A stretch of DNA of 64,000 nucleotides from Gigaspora margarita (Eukaryota > Glomeromycota > Glomeromycetes > Diversisporales > Gigasporaceae): the NCBI GenBank assembly GCA_009809945.1, contig WTPW01000793.1:122207-186206 (forward strand), written 5' to 3'. The notes below the pieces were generated by a model. It was not told the DNA's origin. It saw only the letters and a program-made list of their open reading frames with translations, and ran no database searches. Each line of letters begins with the position of its first letter. Positions within the stretch are counted from its first letter, which is position 1. Shown here one piece after another: positions 24,278-35,215 of this stretch. The position numbers were made by a program, and so were the translations under genes.

Positions 24278-27200
24278 TTACTTTTCAATCCATTCATTAT
24301 ATTTATTAATATTTTGTTCAATGCCAATTCCATATTTGTAACAAATGGAAGTTTCCCAAATTCCCATAAAATTACCTGCCTCGGCAGCTTTCAAATAATA
24401 TGTAAATGCTTTACACTTATCGATTTCGACTCCAATTCCTAAATCATAACATTGACCAAGCCAGGATAGTCCATTTGAACTATTCATATCATAAAGATTC
24501 ACATATGAGAGATTTGCATCTTTAAAATTTGCATATCGGAGAGATGAACTTGGGAGTTTTGCGTTTTGAAGATTCACGTTTTGAAGATTTGCATTTTGAA
24601 AATTCGCATTTTGGAAATTCGCATTTTGAAGATCTGCAGATGTGAGATCCGCAGATGCCAGATTTGCATTTTGGAAATTCACATTATCTAACTTTGCTCT
24701 TGCCAATTGGTAATTATTAAATATCCCGTTACTCAAATCTGCACCTGAAACACGAATATTGTTTAAATTTTTCGAAAGTTGTATTTTGGCACGTGATAGA
24801 ATTGTAATGGCATTAGCGGAAGCAATTTGAATGTTATCATTCAGTTTAGAATACTCAATAAAATTTGACAGAGGTTGTACGTGTTCTGGCATTTGTTGGA
24901 CTCGTTCAGCCAAAAATTCTTGAATTGCGGGTTCTGGTGTAATCGACTGCTTGTTGAGTAGAGTTGTTTGTGCAGTATCTTTAAATGAATCCACCAATGC
25001 ACAACTGATTAAGAAATCTCGTAACGATTTATGGAAGAACCAATATTGATTTCCACGTCGAAATAATGGCATGCTAAAACGCATCAAGCGACATTTCTCA
25101 TCTGTAGCTCCTAAAAACTTATCCCAGTCTGATGCGATCTTCTCATTCATTGGATCATAGCTTACAATAACTTTATTATTGTCGATAAACATTTTGAAAG
25201 CAAATTCTTTACTAAATTGCAGATATTCCTTATAAAAATCATTATTTTTTAAACGGTTAAACTCCTTTTGTTCATTGGGTTTTAATTGAATTTTTTGCAA
25301 GCGATTTTGAGCACGCTCAAACCATTTCTTAATAAATTCGTCATACAACATTATACGACTTATCTGAGATCCTATTTCAAGAAGGCCTGGTAAAACAGAC
25401 AAAGTGATTTTTAATAGAATGGGATTGCTCACAAGATCATTTACTTGCGGTATATTCTTTATTTGCTGTAAATATGCGTCTGCACTCCATGGTAATAGGC
25501 TACCTTTCTTCTTAGAATAATCACAATATTTTCTAATATATTGTTCGATTTCGACCTCAGAAAACGGCGTCAGTGTCAGTTCCTGGAACCCTCTTTCGCC
25601 ATTTTCTTTAGGCCAAAACTTTTTTTCGTACCCTTCATCCAAGTACTCTGGTCTACAACTGATGATAATTTTTGCATTTTTCCATTCAGAGAACAAATTG
25701 CTGTTATAACATTGACGTTCACGTTCGGAAATCTCATCATAACCATCTAAAATAAATACAAACTTCCTTTCCCGTAATTTATTAATTTCATCTTTAGTTA
25801 AATTACCCGCTTGTTGTAAATAGGCTCCAATAAAATCCTTATTTTGATTTATCAATGCTTTTAATGGTGCTAATGTGATAAATAAAGGAATAGGCTGAGT
25901 AACTTCTTGTTGGTTATATTGATTCCATAGTTGACAAGCAAGATGGTGATTAAATGTCGATTTACCCGTGCCTCCGCTACCTAATAACAACAATACCTTT
26001 TTACGTTTCAAGTTTAAAAGTTTATTTATTGCCGTTTCCAAAATTTCTTTAGCTTTTAAAGTCAGAAATTCTTTGGCAGTTTTCTCAAAATCCTCTTTGT
26101 CTTTTTTTTTTGAGGCATTTTCCAAAACTTTCGCGTCCTCTGCGGTTATTTGTTGCCCTAAAACCAGTTTATTCTCTTTGGATAGTTTACTCTCCAAGAC
26201 ATACGGGCTTTCCAAAAAATTGCAAATTGCATTTTTTAATACCCTTTCATCTTTTGATGACTCCAAGTATTGATTTATTGCTATCTCTAGAAGCTTCAAA
26301 GCTTTTTTATCCTTTAAAGCCAAAAATTGATTAGCTGCTACTTTCAAGACATTTATATCTTCTAAAGTTAATTGATTTTCTGGCTTAAAAAAACTATTAA
26401 CTTTATTAATTAGCAATTCTGTTTTTTGTGAGCACAAAAATGTATTGGCTTCATTCTCCAGATTTTCCTTATCATCTGAAGTGAGTTTATCCTTTGAGGT
26501 CAAAAAATCAGTGACTACTTTTTTCACAACGCCTTCTTTTTCTTTTATTTCCTTTTCATTCTTTTCATTGATAATTGGCACACTCCATGTCCCACGAGGC
26601 TCGACGTATAGTTCTAAGGCTTCTTTAAATTCATTATCTTCATTAAATTCTTTTAAATATTGATTTTGTAATTCACCTATTTGAGCTAACATTTCTCCTC
26701 GATTCATTTCCAACTCAATCTGTTGTGTCCCCTTTAACTGTCCTAAACCTGTCTTAATCCGCTCCTCGTCAAGAATAATTTGGTTTAATGTATCATGGAT
26801 AATTTTCGTTTCTGGACGATTAGCAGGATTATTATCCCAGCATTTGTTGTAAAGTTCAATATATGGAGGCGGTGTACCTTCAATTGGATCTTCTCTATTT
26901 CCTCTGCATATATGAACACTGATGCGTAGTTGTGTTTGAATTTTTTGGAATGGTGGTATTCCGCTTGAAATTTCCCAAAGAATTACACCAAAACTATAGA
27001 CGTCAGATTTCTCATTACATTTGTATTTGTCATCAATAATGCATTGAGGTTCAGTATATTCCAGCACTCCCTTAATGTCCTCCTTAAAATTTGAATTCGA
27101 AGCTATTGGTACCTCATTTATTTGCTTTGATAGTCCAAAATCTGCAATTTTTGGCTTTCCTTGATGAATTAAGATATTTTTCGGATGCTAGATTATTAGA

Positions 27201-28071
27201 GTATTAGTGGATTTATAAATATAAAATTCCAGTAAGAAATATATTACTTACAAGATCTTTATGAATAATATTATTGTCATGCAAATATGAAAGTCCGCAT
27301 GCTATTTCTTTGGCAATAGACAGTTTATCTGTCCATCGTGGCTTTTTAGATTCCAGGTAATTTCGTAAATTACCCCCATCAGCATATTGTAAAACCATAT
27401 AATAACGCTCATTGCTATCTATAAATCATCATTAGGTAAATATTTTTGTTAAATAATTATAATTTGATGTCACGGATGGTCTGGAAATTTGGATCTTTTT
27501 CATATACGATTTTTAAAATTTTTGAGGCCATTTTGTTTTTTTGCCGTCTTTTTTTTTTTATTGAGTTAGAATTTAGGGTTAGAGTTACGTATTAATTAAA
27601 GAGTATAGATGAATTTTGGTAGGGTTTATATTTTCAAATTGAGGCCCCAAAAGTCATCATCACCCGATTTCACGATCATCAGTGACATTTAATACTCAGA
27701 AAATTATAAGGATGTATACCTTTTGTGACTCCGTAAAATTTAATAATATTTGGGTTGTCACAAATTTTTAGTATTGTAAGCTAATTATATAAAATTTGCA
27801 GAATTTACTATTTTGTAGTAGGATGTAGGATGTAATTGTAATTTCAATAAAACAAAAGCAATACCTCATTAATAAAATCTTCAAAAATTTCTTCGGATTT
27901 AAGACATTTAAGAACAACTACTAATTCACTATCTTTCATATCGTAACTAAAAACATCTCCAAAACCGCCGGTACCAATCTTTTTGCGGTTTACAAATTTA
28001 TTATATTCAATATTTTCAATAGACCCATTGGAAATATTTTTTTCGAGCCATTCTATTTGTGTATTTGCCAT
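24278..28071 (-). CDS. Kinase-NACHT-pentapeptide-Sel1 NLR-like protein
   Basis: Exons 28071-27865, 27780-27720, 27418-27252 and 27187-24278 give about 1114 residues from a clear ATG (MANTQIEW). Residues about 20-285 form a TKL-type kinase: glycine loop GTGGFGDVF, VVLKCLK lysine, HKDL then HPKNIL, intact ADFGLSK, and a YTEPQ activation-loop end. Residues about 355-540 are charged helical repeats. Residues about 545-760 are a NACHT NTPase with P-loop GSGGTGKS (548-555), Walker B FILDGYDE and SCRPEY. A winged-helix-like WFFHKSLRDF follows at about 862. Pentapeptide repeats (ANFQN, ANLQN, ADLQN) cover about 955-1045, and one or two Sel1 repeats end the protein. NACHT proteins act as ATP-switched oligomerising receptors; the kinase would be the output domain (inference). 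A MITE lies in intron 2. Confidence 0.9.
27468..27687. mobile_element. MITE inside intron 2 of the kinase-NACHT gene
   Basis: Inverted ends TGTCACGGATG and CATCAGTGACA bound about 220 bp that make this intron much longer than its counterparts in the two paralogues. The interior has a TTAGGGTTAGAG stretch. The splice sites themselves are untouched. Confidence 0.65.
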
Positions 28072-29144
28072 GATTTGACTAACAATCTTGATAAGTATAC
28101 GTTCGTATGTGCTTTAAATACGTTTCATGCGTCGATCATAAATTTTGTAGATTATCAATCGATACTTGTTATTATCTCATAATGTAATGCTTGTGTCCAT
28201 ACGTACATGCATAAACTAGATTGTATCAACTTTTTTATCATGTATTGATTCGATCGTGCTCTTGTATCATCTTTGTGCAGGAGATCTAACGCCAAATATT
28301 CTCATCTGCTGTGGGCGTTTTGGAGGACGTTCGTCTGATTTGCTATTTCCTGGTAACTTATAATTGCTTTTTTGTGAATGTAACGTTTCATTAATTAAAA
28401 ATCACAGCAAACCCTATTTTTTCGCTTCAAAGGAACGTCGATTCACTAGGCAAAATAATAAAAAATAATCAGTAACGTCAAGAACTTCACTTAGAAGACA
28501 AAATATGTCTACCGTTTATTGGATCATACCAAATTATACTGTAGAGTGAAGGTTACTGTAAATGTTTTTGTCAATAGCTATTTTATTACGCTAGATTTTA
28601 AATAAACTTTTATTCTAATTGTTTAATTTGAATAAATGCAAACTACTTTACGTGTATCTATCTGTTTAAATATATGTAATAAAATTTTTTGCGTGTATTT
28701 TTAGTTCGTAAGCTTCTTTATGAATGTCTTCCTATGTGTGTAATGATTGTGTACATGTATGAACCAGACTTTTTACAGTGCATATTATTTTTTCGGATTT
28801 TTTATGGGTCAGATGAATTGACAATCACTGTCGATGCAAACGTTTGTAACGAAAAATTTTGATGGTCTTTTCTAATTTAAAAAAATTTTTAGTTATCGTT
28901 AGGGATACAGCAATTTTTCCATATAAGCATTTATGGTGTAATGATTGTAAGCAAATGTAAAATAATGCGATTAAGATAATCAAATATCAAATAATATACT
29001 CAAACTTATTTAGATTAGACGAACTATTGGTAAATGTTCATAAAATTAATCATTTCAAATTTCAATGAATGAGTTCTGTGTCATTTCACAATTTAAGTCG
29101 ATTTCAAATTGGCCTGTCATTCTTAAAGTTTGAAAATTTGATGG
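28072..29144. other. 5' flank of the kinase-NACHT gene
   Basis: No ORF or repeat is recognised. The first 300 bases are relatively rich in CpG and probably hold the promoter, but no specific element can be assigned. Confidence 0.4.
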
Positions 29145-29711
29145 TGTAACTATTATTCGGGAGAGAAAGATCTTTTAACCGATTTAACTCTAATAGTTAC
29201 GATAGATTATATAGATAATGGTTGTGAGGATTTTAAGACAATGTAATGGATTGTTGGGACAGATACTAACGAGAATTGGACAAGAAAATACGCAACAAGA
29301 CAAACGGGGGGAACTTTTCGATTAAAAAAATAGGAAAAGGTCTCTTCAGCACAACTTAAGCTTACTTCCTTTGTTTTTATTTTAAAAATCGAAGAGAAGA
29401 TTCTGCTTTATTAAACTCAAAAATATGGGTGTTTATATACATTTAGGTTTATTACACTACACGTTTGACGCGTTAGCACGTTAATCGTGCAATTCGCCAC
29501 CTAATGTGATACGAAAGTACTAATTTTAAGCCCATCACGTTGAACGTGTTATCTCTTAATTTCTAAGCCTTAAAATTCCCCGCAACTGCACGTTTGACGT
29601 GATAGCACGTTGAGCTGAGGTAAACAGAGTAACGATATGTACTAACAGGTTTCTTTGATAAAATAAATAAATAAATAAAGTTTCTAATGTCACAAATTGT
29701 GATTTGTGACA
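29145..29711 (-). repeat. LTR (3' in element sense), CpG-rich
   Basis: By eye it has about 22 CpG sites, including pairs such as CACGTTTGACGCG. It terminates in a palindrome TGTCACAAAT...ATTTGTGACA. Confidence 0.8.
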
Positions 29712-29739
29712 TACTCCTCCACCTGACTTCCAACCTCTA

Positions 29740-30126
29740 CTATACGGTGACTTTAGATGAAGCAAAATGATAATCTCCTCCGGGATCAAAGATTTGGGTG
29801 AATGGCAGGTTCATTGGAAAGTATCTGAACCCTTGGTTTATCTGGTATATTTTACTATTTCCACTAATTTTCTTACCCTTTTCTTCTTCCTTTTCTTTGT
29901 TACTATCCATTCTACATGCTACAGCTGCACCATTATTTTTACCGATTTTAATATCTTTATTCACACTCTCTTTGATCACTGTTAATTCTTCAAATCGATT
30001 TTCAATCCACGTGCCATTATTCTCGAATTTATTCTCAATTACTGACTTTAAATTATCAAGCGATCCACTTCCTATTGGTTTCAAATCCAATTCAAATGCC
30101 ATTCCTTTGCTTTTACCTATGCTCAT
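29740..30126 (-). CDS. Small ORF at 3' end of the LTR element
   Basis: A 128-residue frame begins with ATG 19 bases after the stop of the larger ORF, in another frame. It may simply be the continuation of that ORF after a frameshift. A Lys/Glu-rich stretch (NKEKEEEKGKK) lies in the middle. No domain is recognised. It ends just before the LTR. Confidence 0.4.
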   Translation of the reverse strand: MSIGKSKGMAFELDLKPIGSGSLDNLKSVIENKFENNGTWIENRFEELTVIKESVNKDIKIGKNNGAAVACRMDSNKEKEEEKGKKISGNSKIYQINQGFRYFPMNLPFTQIFDPGGDYHFASSKVTV

Positions 30127-30144
30127 ACCATTCTGAGAGCAAGA

Positions 30145-31520
30145 TTAAAAATTGTATTGTTCCTCAAAATTCATTTCACTAAGATAACAATTACTAACCA
30201 TAAACTTTCCATCTGGGTTATCTAATTCAGCTGCCATGTTAACTTCTATTCGATCTTGATTACAGTCTACAATATTAATTATTTCTTTAGTAAGTTTCAT
30301 TTCAGTAGGTCCATTCATTACACTAGTAACTTTTCGAAATTTATTAACTTTTTTCATCCATTCTTCATAGGCATGATTCAAAGCATCTCCTTCCAGAGGT
30401 AATCCAAATTTATTATTATTTTCTTCATTTCTCCCATCATCATCCTCAACTAATGTCTCGCAATCACTTTCATCCAGAGCTTTGCTATCCATAATTTTCT
30501 CTTCTGGGTTCTCTTCCTTCAATTTATCCAACTTCTTTTTGCTATCCCTTTTAGCAGGCTTTTGATAATTCCACAGAGTTTCTTTTTCAACATCGATGCC
30601 AATTTTAAGACTGGATTCAAATGTTTCATCCATCTCATCAGTTTTTTCAACAATTTTGATTTCATCCATAATTTTGGCACCCTTGTTAGCATCATTTTTT
30701 TCATCTTTTTTGACTTTAATTTCAGCTTCACAAACCACATTACCAGGCTGTTCATAATCTTCGAATTTTTTATGTTCATCCTTGACTCTGATTCTATTTT
30801 GGTACCAATGACTAACATTACTCATTCCAGTAACATCTTCCCTATCTGCTGATTTACTGTGATGAACGAATGCTTTATGATTGTTCTTTTTATTTCTGGT
30901 TTCATTTTGATAATAGTATCCAAGTTTACTTATTCTATAGGTATGTCCTAAGTCATCCCCTCCATTGTTAGTTTTTAGGGGACTGTTACTTTCAGGCTCA
31001 GGTTTTTCAAATTCAGGTAACCATTTTAAGGCTTCAAGACAAATGGTAAGCAATTTGTCCAAGACAACCTCAGGGTTTAACTCAATGCCTTTTTCTTCTG
31101 GGTCTTCATTATTGTTAATTAAAGTTTTGCTATCACCTTCTTCTTGTACTTTGGGGATGCAATATGATTCAAAACCTTGGGTTCTAGCTGGTTCTCCTTT
31201 GGAACAGGAGTTTACTGCATGGGCATCTTTATTGGGTATCTTAATGTTCAAAGGTGGGTGTATGATTTTTTCTACTTCTTTATTGCTATCGACTTTTATT
31301 ATATTCTCTATTACTTTTAGCATAAACTCTAAGACTTCAGGAATCTGATTATTATTGAGGCCATTTGGGTAAGTTTCATTTATTATTTCTTGGAAGTCAT
31401 TAACTTGTTCTGAGCTAAGCATTTGAAGAAGTGTACTACACTTTTGACCTAAAAGTTTTATATCTGGACATTCAAGGATAGGATGGCTTGCTCTTCTACA
31501 ATGGAAACATAATTTGGAAT
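30145..31520 (-). pseudogene. Gag-like ORF: CCHC knuckle plus decayed Sel1-like repeats
   Basis: The frame is open from the MITE at 31541 to the stop at 30145 (uninterrupted from the ATG at 31422). Upstream of that ATG it encodes a zinc knuckle, CFHCRRASHPILEC (C-x2-C-x4-H-x4-C), at about 31455-31500. Further on, segments such as LGYYYQNETRNKKNNHKAF, SADREDVTGMSNV and AAELDNPDGKFMVSNCY match the layout of Sel1 repeats, but with the conserved glycines largely replaced. The rest is acidic and low complexity. An N-terminal piece starting MFDPNLP lies at about 32040-32262, cut off by the MITE and carrying stops. Interpretation: a retroelement gag that once captured or evolved Sel1 repeats; now decayed. 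Confidence 0.6.
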
Positions 31521-31540
31521 GGTTAGATTGAGATCTATTA

Positions 31541-32028
31541 CTGTATATTCCCGAAATAAGCTACCTTTTTTGGACCAAAAATTACATGAAAAAATGGGGA
31601 GTAGCCTATTTTTAGCGTATAGACGTTTTGAAAAAATTGAAAAATGTACTACAGTCAGACCTCCCTAAATGTAACCCCTCTAAATGCAACATCTCTCTAA
31701 ATGCAACCTTAAATTCTGGCCCAAATATATTTCTAACCTCTCTAAATGCAATTTTTCTTATTGTTCTCTAAATGCAAGCCATCAAAAGTTTGGCCCAACA
31801 ACTTGCATTTAGGGAGGTCTGACTGTAATAAAAAGTTGTCCAAATGATACCAAATTTTATTGTAAGTATATTTTGATGCACTGAACAACTTTACTTAATC
31901 GAACTTTTGAAGTTTACTTAGTATAAAAAAAGTTTTATATGTAGCAACTGCTAACGTGTTTTTTGAAATTTTTGAAAAAAACAGGGGGTAGCTTATTTTC
32001 AGAGTAGCTTATTTTTGGGAATATACAG
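31541..32028. mobile_element. TA-inserting MITE, copy 2, with nested MITE
   Basis: Inverted ends CTGTATATTCCCGAAATAAG and TTATTTTTGGGAATATACAG are flanked by TA on both sides (31539-31540 and 32029-32030). Removing the element and one TA restores the reading frame between MFDPN... and the zinc knuckle region, apart from one T-run slip. It therefore interrupted the gag-like ORF. Confidence 0.8.
31652..31825. mobile_element. Nested MITE in MITE, TA duplication
   Basis: The ends CAGTCAGACCTCCCTAAATG and CATTTAGGGAGGTCTGACTG are nearly perfect inverted repeats, flanked by TA. The related element at 10869-11181 reads GTACTAATAAAAAG at this point, the empty site with one TA. The interior repeats CTAAATGCAA. 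Confidence 0.9.
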
Positions 32029-32467
32029 TATATTGTCATGGATCTTAAAAAAATTGTTGTTGTGGGTACTGAGGACAGATAATAGGAGTCGGGCAAGGGG
32101 TTTCCCAGTATACTTGATTTTGGTATTGGGAGGTTAGCTCTGGAGATTTGTAAGTCTCGAATTGACTTGGAGAGGATACGATTTGTGATTGTTGAATAAG
32201 TTGAGTAAGTTAATCAATCAGGTTTGGCGAAAGGGTAGGTAGATTGGGGTCAAACATTATAAGAATTATGGAAACACTACAGGTAAGTATGAGATGACTA
32301 TGGGATTTTACTCTATATTATTCGACATGAAATTCTAAAAACAACAGTATATACTAAACTATAACTTTAATATGGTATACTAAAATAAACTAGAAAACAA
32401 CTACAGGATATTAAGGGGAAAATATATGAGATATTAAAATTATAGGATTACTACAAACGCTGTGTGA

Positions 32468-32487
32468 TCTATACAATCAGCACCAAA
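32468..32487 (-). other. Primer-binding site of the LTR element
   Basis: On the minus strand TTTGGTGCTGATTGTATAG directly follows the LTR end GTTATA. TGG plus a tRNA-complementary stretch is the usual start of a primer-binding site. The Ty3/Gypsy element at 49-61 kb has the same TTTGGTGC start, so both may use tRNAs ending in GCACCA. Confidence 0.5.
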
Positions 32488-33056
32488 TATAACTATTATT
32501 CAGGAGAGAAAGATCTTTTAACTGATTTAGCTCTAATAGTTACAATAGATTATATAGATAATGTTTGTGAGAATTTTAAGACAATGTAATGGATTGTTGG
32601 GACAGATACCAATGAGATTTGGACAAGAAAATATGCAAAAAGACAAATGGGAGAAACTTTTCAATTAAAAAAAATAGGAAAAGGTCTCTTTAGCACAACT
32701 TAAGCTTACTTCCTTTTGTTTTTATTTTAAAAATCGAAGAGAAGATTCTGCTTTATTAAACTCAAAAATATGGGTATTTATATACATTTAGGTTTATTAT
32801 ACTACACGTTTGATGCGTTAGCACATTAATCATGCAATTCACTACCTATTGTAGTATAAAATTACTAATTTTAAGCCCATCATGTTGAACATGTTATCTT
32901 TTAATTTCTAAGCCTTAAAATTCTCCTGCCACTGCATGTTTGGTGTGATAGCACGTTAAGCTGAGGTAAACAGAGTAATGATATGTACTAACAGGTTACT
33001 TTGATAAAAAAATAAATAAATAAATTTTCTAATGTCACAAATTGTGATTTGTGACA
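32488..33056 (-). repeat. LTR (5' in element sense), CpG-depleted
   Basis: Aligned with its partner LTR, nearly all CpG sites are TG or CA here; by eye about 4 remain against 22. Other positions are mostly conserved. Confidence 0.8.
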
Positions 33057-33975
33057 ATGAATAATTAAAAAAGATAAAATTTTATGATTAAATGATAAAA
33101 ATTGGTGAATTTACACATCAGGACCCAAATTTGAAAATAATAATGAATTTGGCCCAGCTTAAAAATATTGATTTATAAAGGCCTAAGTTTTGAAAATATT
33201 ACAAATGTGGGCCTAATGCAATTACAGGATCATTTCGCAATGATCACTCACCTCACATGAAATTGCTGTTAAAGAAATAATATATGCTATCAAATTTTTA
33301 AAGAAATATGTAAAGAGAATAATAGTTATACAAATTCATTTTAAAAAAAGATCGTTACATTGAATTAACAAAACATTTCATGTAATTTTTAGATATGTAG
33401 CATAAAGGTAGCGTTAATATGAATGCAACTTCCATAAATTATTTTTCTTTCTGCCTGTGTCTTCGATTACAAGTTCGAATATTATGGTTAGAAATAGAGT
33501 TGGAGAGCCTTTTTAATAAAGTTAGAAGATCTTTTATATATAGATATCAAAAATACAATTTATGTAGTATATAAGCATATCAACTGGTTATAGCATTCGA
33601 TTTGTTTTAATTACATGTGTAAATCAATTAGATTGATTGTTTATATGATTTTTAGAAATTTTAGAAAATCTGATGATACAGAGATCATGTAGATTTCACA
33701 ATAATCTAATTTTACAATAATCTTGACAATTAATAAATCTATCTAAAAAATATATAACTATATATTTTTTTAGACATTTTAGTTAAAATTTAAATAAGTT
33801 AACTTAATAAGATTTTAAGTAATTTTACTTTATTTAATTGTTCAAAATTGTTCAAAATTGTCCAAATTCATTATCCAAAGCTGTCTCATGATAACACCAC
33901 ACTAGTGTACAAATAGAAATTCTTATATTTATATATATTAAAATCATTATTAATATATTAAAAATCTTTAACATT
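33057..33975. other. Non-coding AT-rich spacer
   Basis: No gene, RNA gene or clear repeat is recognised. Confidence 0.5.
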
Positions 33976-34481
33976 AAATAACTTTTGATCTCCTGATCTG
34001 TTTTGGAAGAATTAACTAACAAAATGGTCATCTCAGTAAGTCAATTCTAATTAATTCAAACCATTAAAATTTGATCACAAAATCCTAAGTTTGATAAAGA
34101 TTTGTAATAAAAATAGGGTGTTATTTTATGGAGACATGTCTCTATGGAGACCCTTTATATGAATAGCCAATCAAAATTAAGCATGTAACTAGATAATATG
34201 TTGCTTATTATTGGCCAATTAAAATTTCTTACAAACTTTCTAACTTTTATAGTACAAAAATACCAATAAAAATTTCCTAACCCTAAATATGATTGGCTGT
34301 TATATGTAGGGTCGCCATGGAGACATGTCTCCACATACAATTTTCTATAAAAATAAACCATTTTTGATCTTGGAATTTTGTAATTGGATTTTAGAATTTT
34401 AGGCTCATTAGAATCGTCTCATTTAGATAATTATTTTGCTAGTTAAATTATCAAAAAAGATCAGTAGATCAAAAGTTATTT
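33976..34481. mobile_element. Inverted-repeat element with AAATAACTTTTGATC ends
   Basis: AAATAACTTTTGATCTCCTG at the left mirrors GATCAGTAGATCAAAAGTTATTT at the right. Inner parts (TTTTGGAAGAATTAACTAAC, ATGGTCATCTCAGT) resemble the interior of the GGCCACAATACCCC family at 11.8 and 35.2 kb, so the two families share ancestry. It holds a nested element. Confidence 0.65.
34127..34337. mobile_element. Nested MITE with GGAGACATGTCTC ends
   Basis: TATGGAGACATGTCTCTATG at the left mirrors CCATGGAGACATGTCTCCACA at the right. The short ORF on the minus strand through it is incidental. Confidence 0.7.
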
Positions 34482-35215
34482 ACTATTAAATTTTTTTAAT
34501 ATTTTTGATATAATATTATAGGCAATTACTATTTTACACTAGTGTATAAATACAGGTACATATGATAACTTAAAATTTTGCTTATTAAACCACTCTTCAG
34601 GATCTAACAAAAATATTTCTTGCAAAATTTTATTATAAACTATAATTTTTTCCAATTCCAAAGCTCACCCTAACCCTAAACTTAAATTAGGTTTAATTTT
34701 GGACTGTAATTTATATATTATGCAGATTTGCAAATCAATTAATTAGTACCCATGTACATACATGTAGTGTATAAATAGTTTTTTCAAATATTATAATCGA
34801 TAAAAATATAATCTTTAGTTAGTAAAAATTTAAATATAACAAACTTTAAAATTAATACTTTGCTGAAATATTGTATAAATCTAACTGAATTAATTTAAAT
34901 ATGTTTTAGAGACTTCTCATATCTACTTTTTTAGCAATTTTACAAAAATAAATTTTGCAGGCAAATTTGCCTGCATACATATTAAAAGATAGTGTCAATT
35001 TAACTGATAAGCTTAAAGATTATTCCATAATTAATATATTTATAGTAAGTTCTTTAAGCTTTTACTATTGTATAATACATTTAATATTATTTATTTAATT
35101 TGTTTGGTAAGTATAATTAAAATAAAGAAATTAAATATTGAGTTAAATAAAACATTGTAGTTTAAAAGAATTGAAAAAATTAATTATTAAAAATTGGCTA
35201 ATTCAAATACATATA
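34482..35215. other. Non-coding AT-rich spacer with CCCTAA-like tract
   Basis: No gene is seen. CACCCTAACCCTAAACTTA at about 34665-34685 is another interstitial telomere-like motif. Confidence 0.5.

Larger units (their letters stand above)
29145..33056 (-). mobile_element. Non-autonomous LTR retroelement carrying Sel1-like gag ORF
   Basis: Direct repeats 29145-29711 and 32488-33056 (567 and 569 bp) start TGTAACTATTATT (TATAACTATTATT in the right copy) and end in TTGTGACA. Read on the minus strand, the upstream LTR is followed by a primer-binding-type TTTGGTGC. The downstream LTR is preceded by a purine tract AGGTGGAGGAG. Between them is a gag-like frame with a CCHC knuckle, but no protease, reverse transcriptase or integrase, so it would need another element's enzymes. 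A clear target duplication is not seen (ATGG and ATGA flanks). Confidence 0.8.

Noticed and set aside
25541..26663. Plus-strand ORFs within the kinase-NACHT gene
   Set aside because: They lie opposite a domain-bearing frame, are short and have no domain.
29798..31348. Plus-strand ORFs opposite the gag-like gene
   Set aside because: Hydrophobic-looking shadows of an acidic, Asp/Glu-rich minus-strand frame; not membrane proteins.
34155..34361. 68-residue ORF
   Set aside because: It lies inside a nested MITE, with no start context or domain.
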